Shown here in pieces: positions 1 through 6,118 of a DNA stretch of 19,306 nt. The notes beneath the pieces were generated by a model that did no database searches, was not told where the DNA came from, and saw nothing but the letters and a program-made list of their open reading frames with translations. Source of the stretch: Planctomycetota bacterium (GTDB lineage: Bacteria; Patescibacteriota; Patescibacteriia; Patescibacteriales; UBA12465); NCBI GenBank assembly GCA_025453315.1, contig JALOQQ010000008.1, forward strand, positions 1 to 19,306, read 5' to 3'. Position numbers and translations under genes: made by a program. Positions within the stretch are counted from its first letter, which is position 1, and every line of letters starts with the position of its first letter.

Positions 1-1043
1 TGTCTAAATTAAAATTAGATGAAACCAGAATTCCTCAGGATGGTAGAATACGTTTATTAGTTAATAATAAAGAAATCGATTTTCGTGTTTCCACTTTTCC
101 TTTACTTTCTAATTTAGAGAAAATAGTTTTAAGAGTCTTGGATTCTTCGCGTGGTATTCCGACTTTACCGGATCTCGGTTTTAGTAATCATGTTTTAAAA
201 GTGGTAGAACGAAATATTAGAAAGACTACGGGCGTAGTTTTAGTTACTGGTCCAACCGGTTCTGGTAAATCAACTACTCTTTATGCTGTTTTGAGTTTAT
301 TGAATAAAGAGGGAATTAATATTTCTACCCTAGAAGATCCAATTGAATATGAAATTAAAGGTATCAATCAGTCTCAAGTTAGACCAAAGATTGGTTATAC
401 TTTTGCTAGTGGTTTGCGTTCTATATTGCGCCAAGATCCTAATATTATCATGGTGGGAGAAATTCGTGATGAAGAAAGTGCTGAGCTTTGTATCCACGCC
501 AGTTTAACCGGTCACTTAGTTCTTTCTACTTTACACACTAACGATGCCTTAGGTTCGATTTTCCGTTTATTAGATATGAAAATCGAAGGCTTCTTATTGG
601 CTTCAAGTTTAAAACTCTCTATTGCTCAAAGATTGGTACGTTTGCTTTGTCCACATTGTAAAAAAGAAGAAGCACTTACTCCTGAAGAAATAAAAATGGT
701 AATAAAAGAATTGACTGGCGTGCCCGAAGCGACATTAAAAGACGAATTACCTCAATTAGATATAAAAAATTTGGAACTAAGTTTACGCCAACTTAAAATA
801 TTTAAAGAAGTTGGTTGTCAACGTTGTGATAATAATGGTTTTTCTGGTCGTTCAGCTATTGGTGAAGTAGTGGAGGTTGATGAAGAATTGCGTGAAATTA
901 TTATTAACCGGGAAATGAAAAATTTGAATATTAATACCGTAAAAAAGAATCAAGAGTTTATTTCTTTAAAGCAAGACGGTATCATTAAAGTTTTGAAAGG
1001 ATTAACTACTATGGAAGAAGCGTTGCGTGTTATGGAAAGTTAA
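1..1043 (+). CDS. pilB: Type IV pilus extension ATPase PilB/GspE, 5'-truncated by window edge
   Basis: This cytoplasmic secretion-superfamily ATPase powers addition of pilins to the pilus through the PilC platform. The frame is open from base 3, the first whole codon, so the gene begins upstream; the TTG at 138 is internal. The Walker A motif GPTGSGKST lies at 249-275. The Asp-box region (TLEDPIEYEI) follows, then the Walker B segment IIMVGEIRDEESAE near 444-485 and the His-box region (HLVLSTLHTND) near 513-545. The four cysteines of the PilB zinc site are present as CPHC (648-659) and CQRC (816-827). What is visible is the end of the N2 domain and the whole C-terminal ATPase domain. pilC follows after 43 bases, the usual order. 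PilB is preferred over the retraction ATPase PilT because of the zinc-binding insertion and the pilC-pilA context. The family assignment is firm; the PilB versus GspE label is by context. Confidence 0.95.
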   Translation, partial: SKLKLDETRIPQDGRIRLLVNNKEIDFRVSTFPLLSNLEKIVLRVLDSSRGIPTLPDLGFSNHVLKVVERNIRKTTGVVLVTGPTGSGKSTTLYAVLSLLNKEGINISTLEDPIEYEIKGINQSQVRPKIGYTFASGLRSILRQDPNIIMVGEIRDEESAELCIHASLTGHLVLSTLHTNDALGSIFRLLDMKIEGFLLASSLKLSIAQRLVRLLCPHCKKEEALTPEEIKMVIKELTGVPEATLKDELPQLDIKNLELSLRQLKIFKEVGCQRCDNNGFSGRSAIGEVVEVDEELREIIINREMKNLNINTVKKNQEFISLKQDGIIKVLKGLTTMEEALRVMES

Positions 1044-1086
1044 GGTGAAAAGATTAAGTTTTTGTTTAGATTAATAAAATTGTTTT

Positions 1087-2292
1087 ATGGCTATCTTTAA
1101 TTATAAAGCTTATAATGCTATCCAACAAAAAATTAGCGGCCAAATAGCCGCTAGTAGTGATGGTGAAGCGATGGATAAGTTGGGACAACGTGGCTTAACT
1201 AATATTAAGGTTAAAACGGCTGGAACTAGTGGTAATATTAATGCTTTATTAAAACGAGTAACTAATAAAGATTTGGTAATTTTTTCTCGTCAATTTTCCG
1301 TAATGGTTTCGGCCAATGTTTCTATTACCGAAGCTCTTTTAACTTTAGTAGAACAAACTAAAAATCCTTACTTTCAAGGAATAATAGCTGATATTGCTTA
1401 TGATGTTGATAGTGGAACTTCTCTCTCGGATGCTTTTAGTCAGAAGCCAAAAATTTTTTCTGACTTTTTTATTAATATCGTGCGCTCTGGTGAAGCTTCA
1501 GGAAGATTGGATGAAGTTTTATCTTATCTAGCTGATCAAATGGAAAGAGATTATGATGTTGTACAAAAAGTAGGTGGAGAAATGGTTTATCCAGCGGCTA
1601 TTTTGGTTTGTATGGTTGGTGTCGGTGTTATCTTTTTAGTAAAAGTGGTTCCTTCTTTAACTGAAATAATGCAACAAACCGCTACGGAATTACCTTGGTC
1701 TACCAAGATTATTATGGCGACTTCCTTTTTCTTTAGAGATCATTTGCTATTAATCGGACTTATCGCCACAGCTCTTATTATTTTTCTTGCCAGTATTGTT
1801 AGAACTAAAGAGGGGCGCTATTATTTTGATACTTTTAAAATGACTATTCCAGTTTTTGGTCCACTTTTCCGTAATATGTACTTAGTTCGTTTTACTCGTT
1901 CTTTTAGCACTTTATTGAAAGGCGGTGTGCCACTTACTAAATCTTTAGAAATTGCTGGTAAAGTAGTAAAGAATAAAATTTATGATAACTTAATTGAAAA
2001 ATCATTGGCTGAAGTTAATGAGGGTGGATCGCTTTCAGTTAGTTTTGAAAATAATCGTTATGTTCCTAAGATGGTGGCGCAAATTATTAGTGTTGGCGAA
2101 AAGACCGGTAAAATTGATGAGGTGCTCGATCGTCTTACTTCTTTTTATGAACGTGAAATTGATGTTAGTATTAGAATTATTTCAACCTTATTAACTCCGA
2201 TTGTTATGATTATTATCGGTATTGGTGTTTTTATTATGGTTGGCGGCATATTATTGCCAATGTACCAAGTAGCTGATAGCATGGGCTCGTAG
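1087..2292 (+). CDS. pilC: Type IV pilus inner-membrane platform protein PilC/GspF
   Basis: This polytopic platform protein couples the PilB motor to pilin extraction and insertion. Its 401 residues are the normal family length, with the duplicated T2SSF domain visible. The copies carry the matching signatures SGEASGRLDEVL (about 134-145) and VGEKTGKIDEVL (about 336-347). Three membrane segments are seen at about 167-190, 219-238 and 369-392. The N-terminal start of the protein (MAIFNYKAYN) resembles the usual family start. ATG 1087 is the natural start, but no Shine-Dalgarno site precedes it. A TAAGGTGA string overlaps the pilB stop about 40 bases upstream, too far to act. It is presumably cotranscribed with pilB. 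The segment at about 161-169 reads KVGGEMVYP where relatives usually have a basic or small residue before the Met, a minor deviation. Confidence 0.95.
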   Translation: MAIFNYKAYNAIQQKISGQIAASSDGEAMDKLGQRGLTNIKVKTAGTSGNINALLKRVTNKDLVIFSRQFSVMVSANVSITEALLTLVEQTKNPYFQGIIADIAYDVDSGTSLSDAFSQKPKIFSDFFINIVRSGEASGRLDEVLSYLADQMERDYDVVQKVGGEMVYPAAILVCMVGVGVIFLVKVVPSLTEIMQQTATELPWSTKIIMATSFFFRDHLLLIGLIATALIIFLASIVRTKEGRYYFDTFKMTIPVFGPLFRNMYLVRFTRSFSTLLKGGVPLTKSLEIAGKVVKNKIYDNLIEKSLAEVNEGGSLSVSFENNRYVPKMVAQIISVGEKTGKIDEVLDRLTSFYEREIDVSIRIISTLLTPIVMIIIGIGVFIMVGGILLPMYQVADSMGS

Positions 2293-2309
2293 TGATTTTA
2301 TTGGCAGCC

Positions 2310-2338
2310 TTGTTAATAAGATAAATTTTTGATAAAAT
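2310..2338 (+). promoter_or_regulatory. Probable promoter for pilA
   Basis: A -35-like TTGTTA (2310-2315) is separated by exactly 17 bases from TAAAAT (2333-2338). The -10 is preceded by TGA, giving an extended -10 (TGnTAAAAT). Transcription from here would give a leader of roughly 75 bases before the pilA start at 2419. Separate transcription of the major pilin would fit its need for high expression. The surrounding A+T bias makes chance matches possible, so this is inference. Confidence 0.45.
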
Positions 2339-2406
2339 ATATTTATTAATAACTTCAATTTATTATTTTGAACCCTAGGATTAAGATAATAAGTTGATTT
2401 TTTGAG

Positions 2407-2415
2407 AGGAGGTGA
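2407..2415 (+). promoter_or_regulatory. Strong Shine-Dalgarno site of pilA
   Basis: AGGAGGTGA is a full-length match to the anti-Shine-Dalgarno sequence, with six bases between AGGAGG and the ATG at 2419. It is the only strong ribosome binding site I find upstream of a gene in this window, so pilA is probably translated far more efficiently than its neighbours. It also fixes the pilA start. Confidence 0.9.
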
Positions 2416-2418
2416 ATT

Positions 2419-2829
2419 ATGAAGAAAAAAGCTTTTACTTTAATTGAGTTATTGGTTGTAATCGCCATCATCGCTATTTTAGCTACTTTGTCTGTTTTGG
2501 CCTTGCAAAATGCCAGAGCTAAAGCCAGAGATTCTAAGAGAGTTGCTGATGTTAAACAAATTATGACCGCTTTAGAATTGTACTTTAATGATGCTTCTGG
2601 TTATCCAGCTACATTAGGTACTTCTATTGCTTACGATGGTAATACTTATTTGACTGTAGTCCCAAGTTCTCCAAATCCTCAGGATGGTGACTGTACTACT
2701 GTTCAAAATACTTACGCTTATACACAAGATGATAGTGGTGATAGTTATCACATTACCTATTGTTTAGGTGGTAAAACCGGTGAAATCGATGCTGACTTGA
2801 ATACCGCTACTCCAGCTGGTTTGAAATAA
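2419..2829 (+). CDS. pilA: Major type IV pilin (PilA/PilE-like prepilin)
   Basis: This is a short type IV prepilin of 136 residues and the likely main subunit of the pilus. A four-residue basic leader ends in Ala5; prepilin peptidase would cut between Ala5 and Phe6, leaving FTLIELLVVIAIIAIL with Glu at +5. The hydrophobic helix (about 6-29) continues as an amphipathic helix with the NARAKARDSKRVADVKQ pattern seen in many CPR pilins. Cys92 and Cys115 flank the C-terminal loop and probably form the D-region disulfide. The protein ends at NTATPAGLK, the same point where the larger pilin-like proteins downstream continue into extra domains. It is a monocistronic unit with its own promoter, strong Shine-Dalgarno site and terminator. 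It uses no CTC leucine codons, unlike the pilin cassettes at 10131 and 18337. Confidence 0.9.
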   Translation: MKKKAFTLIELLVVIAIIAILATLSVLALQNARAKARDSKRVADVKQIMTALELYFNDASGYPATLGTSIAYDGNTYLTVVPSSPNPQDGDCTTVQNTYAYTQDDSGDSYHITYCLGGKTGEIDADLNTATPAGLK

Positions 2830-2850
2830 AATTTCTAGTATTTTTTATAA

Positions 2851-2881
2851 AAAAAGAAGCTTGAATTAAGCTTCTTTTTTT
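2851..2881 (+). terminator. Rho-independent terminator after pilA
   Basis: A perfect 12-bp stem (2851-2862 paired with 2868-2879) encloses a 5-base loop, GAATT, and runs into a T tract (2875-2881). The A-rich 5' arm pairs with the U tail and could also work on the other strand. It isolates pilA from the femAB operon that starts 37 bases downstream. Confidence 0.85.
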
Positions 2882-2882
2882 A

Positions 2883-2911
2883 TTGGCTAGACCATTAATT
2901 TTTGTTATAAT
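2883..2911 (+). promoter_or_regulatory. Promoter for femAB operon, near-leaderless
   Basis: A perfect extended -10, TGTTATAAT (2903-2911), sits 17 bases downstream of TTGGCT (2883-2888), which matches the -35 consensus at four of six positions. The ATG at 2918 lies only six bases beyond the -10, so transcription should begin at or next to the start codon and give a leaderless or nearly leaderless mRNA. It directly follows the pilA terminator, as expected for a new transcription unit. Confidence 0.6.
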
Positions 2912-2917
2912 AAGAGC

Positions 2918-3910
2918 ATGAAATTAATTGAATGTCAGAGCCAAGAAAATTGGGATAAATTTGTTTTTAATCAGAAGCCAAATCAATTTTTAGAGACTTG
3001 GCAATGGGGAAAACTACAAGAAGCTTATGGTGAAAAAGTGCGTTTTTTTATTTTTACTAAGAAAGATTTTACCGAGGAAAAGTTCAATATTAATGAGATA
3101 GTCGCCGCTTCTTTAATTATAACCAAAAAAATACCCGGTGGTTTTTTTTATTTTTATTCACCCCGTGGCCCACTCTTTTCAAGTGATATTACTAAAGCTG
3201 AAGAAAAAGAATGTCAGCAAAAAATAAAAGAACTGGCCAAAAAAGAAAAGGTTCTGTTTTGGCGTATAGAACCTACCACCGAAAACTATTTTTTAAATTG
3301 GTCTTGGCGCAAAAGCATTAATTTACAACCTGCTCAAACTTTGTTTTTAAATTTGAAAATGACCGAAGAAGAACTTTTAAAAAGCATGCATCAGAAAACT
3401 AGATATAATATAAATTTAGCGCTTAAAAAAGGCGTAACTGTTACTTTAGGTCAAAAAGAAGAAGCGCTAGATTTTCTTCAATTAATGCAGACGACTGGCG
3501 AGCGAGATTCTTTTCGCATTCATCCCTTAGCTTATTATAAACATTTAGTTTCTTTTGATAGTAATTTAATAAATTTTTTTATCGCCCGTTATCAAAATAA
3601 AATTTTAGCGGCCGGAATTTTTGTTTTTAGTGGCGATACGGTTACTTATCTCCATGGCGCTTCTTCTAATGAAGATCGTAATGTTATGGCGCCATTTTTA
3701 TTGCAATGGACTGTAATTAAAAAAGCCCGAGATTTGGGTTATGATTATTATGATTTTTTTGGTATTGATGAAAAAAAATGGCCGGGCGTAACAAGATTTA
3801 AAGAAGGCTTTGGTGGTGAGAAAATTTCCTATCCCGGCACTATGGATGTTGTTTTTCAGCCCTTATGGTACAATATGTATACTTTATTACGTCGTTTAAG
3901 AAGAATATGA
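2918..3910 (+). CDS. FemAB-family peptidoglycan interpeptide-bridge aminoacyltransferase
   Basis: FemABX enzymes use aminoacyl-tRNA to add amino acids to the stem peptide of lipid II, building cross-bridges at the cytoplasmic face of the membrane. The 330-residue length is typical. Family landmarks are FLETWQWGKLQ near residues 24-34, YFYSPRGPLF near 78-87, the KTRYNINLALKKGV helix near 160-173, and the C-terminal GNAT-like half with KILAAGIFVF (228-237), YLHGASS (244-250) and YYDFFGI...FKEGFGG (277-300). The start is fixed by the promoter six bases upstream, which leaves no room for a ribosome binding site. The TGA stop overlaps the ybeY start (ATGA), implying translational coupling. This TGA is the only one used as a stop among the genes here, and a TAA follows it in frame. 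The added amino acid cannot be deduced. Confidence 0.87.
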   Translation: MKLIECQSQENWDKFVFNQKPNQFLETWQWGKLQEAYGEKVRFFIFTKKDFTEEKFNINEIVAASLIITKKIPGGFFYFYSPRGPLFSSDITKAEEKECQQKIKELAKKEKVLFWRIEPTTENYFLNWSWRKSINLQPAQTLFLNLKMTEEELLKSMHQKTRYNINLALKKGVTVTLGQKEEALDFLQLMQTTGERDSFRIHPLAYYKHLVSFDSNLINFFIARYQNKILAAGIFVFSGDTVTYLHGASSNEDRNVMAPFLLQWTVIKKARDLGYDYYDFFGIDEKKWPGVTRFKEGFGGEKISYPGTMDVVFQPLWYNMYTLLRRLRRI

Positions 3911-4419
3911 TAAGATCAGAAAATGAATTAAATATTTGTAATAAAACTAAAATTACCATCCCGACTGTTTTATTAAAACAAGCTTTTGTTTACTTTCTTA
4001 AAGATTATCGTCGTCTTAATTATTCTTTGTCTTTAGTTTTTGTTGGTGATGTTAAAATGCGTGAATGGAATAGAATTTATCGTGGTTACGATAAAAGTAC
4101 TGATGTCCTTTCTTTTCCTAGTTTTTTAGCTCAAAAGAAAAATAAGTTTTCAGTTGAACTTGGTTTAGAAAAAGAGTTGGGTGAAATTATTATTAATCCC
4201 GTTCAAATTAAAAGACAGGCTAAGAAAAATAGCGCCTTGCTTCGAAAAGAAGATTTTCAAAAAGAATTACTATTTATTTTTGTTCATGGTTTATTGCATT
4301 TAGTGGGCTATGACGACGAAACGGAAAAGGGAAGAATAAAGATGTTAGCTGAGGGTAAAAAATTTTTAAAAAAATATTTTTCTGATTTTTCCTATTCGTC
4401 CAATAAATATGATTATTAA
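3907..4419 (+). CDS. ybeY: Endoribonuclease YbeY (16S rRNA maturation), variant metal site
   Basis: YbeY is a metal-dependent RNase involved in 16S rRNA 3'-end maturation and ribosome quality control. The ATG at 3907 overlaps the upstream TGA stop and gives 170 residues, a normal length. An in-frame ATG at 3865 would add 14 residues lying inside femAB and is rejected. The conserved block NRIYRGYDKSTDVLSFP spans about 55-71. The metal motif reads HGLLHLVGYDD: His127 and His131 are present, but the third ligand of the usual H-x3-H-x5-H is Asp137. The codon is clearly GAC at 4315-4317. Aspartate can bind metal, so activity may be kept, but this departs from the family rule. The gene overlaps the next one by 11 bases, placing a core RNA gene inside a pilin operon. 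Confidence 0.88.
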   Translation: MIRSENELNICNKTKITIPTVLLKQAFVYFLKDYRRLNYSLSLVFVGDVKMREWNRIYRGYDKSTDVLSFPSFLAQKKNKFSVELGLEKELGEIIINPVQIKRQAKKNSALLRKEDFQKELLFIFVHGLLHLVGYDDETEKGRIKMLAEGKKFLKKYFSDFSYSSNKYDY

Positions 4420-4960
4420 TCTAACAAATTATAAAAATAAGAACGCTTTTACTTTAATCGAGGTTATTGTGAGTTTGGGAATTATTGCTGTTTTATCTAC
4501 TTTTGTTGTTCTTAATTACCATAGTATTAATAAGCGCAATAACTTAACAATGACGAGTGCTAAAATACTAAGTGACTTTCGTTTAGCACAAAGTTATAGT
4601 TTGGGTTCACGTAGTTACGGCGATGTTCTTCCTCTTGGTGGTTGGGGGTTGTATTTTGATTTAAATACGGCTAGTAGTTATCAATTTTTTGCTGATTTGA
4701 ACGGTAATGGCCAATATGATCTTGGTGAGGGCGAAAATACTCAGGGCGCTTTTATTAAAGATTTTCCTCAAGACATCACTCTTAATGCTATTGACGTCGC
4801 TCAGTCAATTAATGTTACTTTTTCGCCATTAATTCCTAAAGCGGTTATTTTTGACGGTTTAAATACTTATTCTAATTGTGCTATTAGTTTTAGAGAGGCG
4901 ATTAGCGGTGCCATTAAAACTATTGAAGTTAATCAATTGGGACTAGTGGAAAGTAATTAG
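4409..4960 (+). CDS. Minor pseudopilin, GspH/FimU-like
   Basis: This 183-residue prepilin occupies the H position of an H-I-J-K minor-pilin run; in known systems these four form the tip-priming complex. A 13-residue leader ends in Ala13, followed by FTLIEVIVSLGIIAVL with Glu at +5 (residue 18). It then has the helix SAKILSDFRLAQSYSLGSR, typical of GspH/FimT proteins. The globular part is rich in Asn, Asp and Ser and has one cysteine, so no internal disulfide. Its start lies inside the end of ybeY (11-base overlap), with no Shine-Dalgarno site, which suggests coupled translation. Assignment to H rests on helix pattern and gene order; sequence alone supports only pseudopilin. Confidence 0.8.
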   Translation: MIINLTNYKNKNAFTLIEVIVSLGIIAVLSTFVVLNYHSINKRNNLTMTSAKILSDFRLAQSYSLGSRSYGDVLPLGGWGLYFDLNTASSYQFFADLNGNGQYDLGEGENTQGAFIKDFPQDITLNAIDVAQSINVTFSPLIPKAVIFDGLNTYSNCAISFREAISGAIKTIEVNQLGLVESN

Positions 4961-4970
4961 TAATTAATTT

Positions 4971-5501
4971 ATGTTGAAGAATATTTTTCTTACAATAAAA
5001 TCTCAATTCGGAAATAAGCCAGCTCTTACTATCTTAGAAGTAATGATTAGTATTTTTTTATTAGTAACTGTTATGACGGCTATTTTAACTTTGTCCTTAC
5101 AGAGCGTTAGATCCCAAGACTCTAGTCGTCAGGAATTAATCGCTCGTGGTTTGGCACAAGAGGGAATAGAACTAATTCGCAATGTTAGAGATAGTAATTT
5201 TTTAAATAATCGAACCTGGAATCAAGATATTGCTCCTGGTCAATATCGCATTGATTATCTTTCTTTTGCTCCCACGGCTATTACTTCTTGGTCAGAAGCG
5301 AATTTACAAATAATGGGCAGTGGTCTTCAGCAAGGTTTTTATCTTCATAATAGTAGTGAAGCTAATAGTATTTTTAGTAGAGTGGTTACTATTACTTCCT
5401 TAGGAGCAAATTCCGAATTAATTAATTGTGAAGTTCGTTGGACTTATCGCGATAAAAATAATAAATATTCAGAACAAACTATTTTATATGATTGGAAATA
5501 G
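4971..5501 (+). CDS. Minor pseudopilin, GspI/PilV-like
   Basis: This is a 176-residue prepilin in the I position. The leader is unusually long (18 residues, ending Lys-Pro-Ala), followed by LTILEVMISIFLLVTVMTAILTL with Glu at +5 (residue 23). The +1 residue is Leu rather than Phe. The segment RGLAQEGIELIRNVRDSNFL is the characteristic PilV/GspI helix with its A-x-EG-hE-hhRN-hRD pattern. The C-terminal beta-rich domain contains two Trp-centred motifs and one cysteine. It lies 10 bases after the GspH-like gene and lacks a Shine-Dalgarno site. The 3' end shares a 22-base near-identical string with the start of the next gene. Confidence 0.82.
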   Translation: MLKNIFLTIKSQFGNKPALTILEVMISIFLLVTVMTAILTLSLQSVRSQDSSRQELIARGLAQEGIELIRNVRDSNFLNNRTWNQDIAPGQYRIDYLSFAPTAITSWSEANLQIMGSGLQQGFYLHNSSEANSIFSRVVTITSLGANSELINCEVRWTYRDKNNKYSEQTILYDWK

Positions 5502-5571
5502 AAAAGTTTTGTATTAAAAAAAAGTTTTGTATTATTAGAAACAGCAGAGTTATATGATTAGAAATAGAAAA
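5484..5571 (+). repeat. Nested direct repeats spanning the I-J pseudopilin junction
   Basis: A 22-base string (5484-5505) recurs with one mismatch at 5550-5571. The first copy encodes the end and TAG stop of the I gene; the second supplies the ATG and first codons of the J gene in another frame. Between them, AAAAGTTTTGTATTA occurs twice with an 18-base period (5502-5516 and 5520-5534). This looks like local slippage duplication that lengthened this spacer to 52 bases, against 6 to 13 bases at neighbouring non-overlapping junctions. Confidence 0.75.
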
Positions 5572-6105
5572 AAACATTCTTTAGCATTTAGTTTAATAGA
5601 GCTTTTGGTGGCTGTAGCTATTTTTTCTTTAACCATTGTTATTATTGCTCAGATTACTAAATTTTTAGTTGATGCCCAACGTTCTACTATGGCTAATCAG
5701 AATACTCAAGAAAATATGCGTTATGTTTTTACGGTTTTTTCTCAAGAACTTCGCAATGCTGAACGTAATCAAGGTTTTTGTCGAGAGGTGAATCCTAACC
5801 GAGTCTTTAAAGTTTCTAGCGATGGTCAAATTTTATCTTTCCGTAATCGCCAGGGCGAATGTGTAGATTATTATGTCGTAAATGATAACGGTATTTTTCG
5901 TCTGGTCATTTCTCGTAATGGAGTGGCTGATTATTTGACCTCCAGAAAAGTTAATATTCAATCCCTGTATTTTGTAGTGGATGAAAGCTCAGCCGTAGAA
6001 CCGCTTATTACTTTTAAAATAACGGCTCAAGCTTATGGTAGTTCCTATGAGAGCGCTACTATTCAATTACAAAGCACTATTTCTGCTCGTTATTCTAACA
6101 ATTAG
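5554..6105 (+). CDS. Minor pseudopilin, GspJ/PilW-like
   Basis: This is a 183-residue prepilin in the J position. A basic leader of 11 residues ends in Ala11, followed by FSLIELLVAVAIFSLTIVIIAQI with Glu at +5 (residue 16). The next helix, QNTQENMRYVFTVFSQELRNAE, matches the GspJ/PilW pattern in which a polar stretch precedes a helix bearing an ELR-like motif. Two cysteines at about residues 74 and 104 could pair. GspJ and GspK interact in the known tip complex, and the next gene carries the K-type N-terminus. It has no Shine-Dalgarno site; the start is supported by the leader. Pseudopilin is secure; the J label is by context. Confidence 0.82.
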   Translation: MIRNRKKHSLAFSLIELLVAVAIFSLTIVIIAQITKFLVDAQRSTMANQNTQENMRYVFTVFSQELRNAERNQGFCREVNPNRVFKVSSDGQILSFRNRQGECVDYYVVNDNGIFRLVISRNGVADYLTSRKVNIQSLYFVVDESSAVEPLITFKITAQAYGSSYESATIQLQSTISARYSNN

Positions 6106-6118
6106 TTATTAATAAATT

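Noticed and set aside
1041..1048. TAAGGTGA as a Shine-Dalgarno site for pilC
   Set aside because: It lies about 40 bases before the pilC ATG, far outside the working range, and overlaps the pilB stop.
3865..3906. Upstream ATG start for ybeY, adding 14 residues
   Set aside because: The extra residues lie inside femAB, have no YbeY homology that I can recognise, and the ATGA overlap at 3907 is the typical coupled start.
3908..3913. TGA reassigned to glycine, as in SR1 and Gracilibacteria
   Set aside because: The only TGA stop is followed at once by TAA, so this site alone is ambiguous, but no gene here needs in-frame TGA, which would be frequent under that code.
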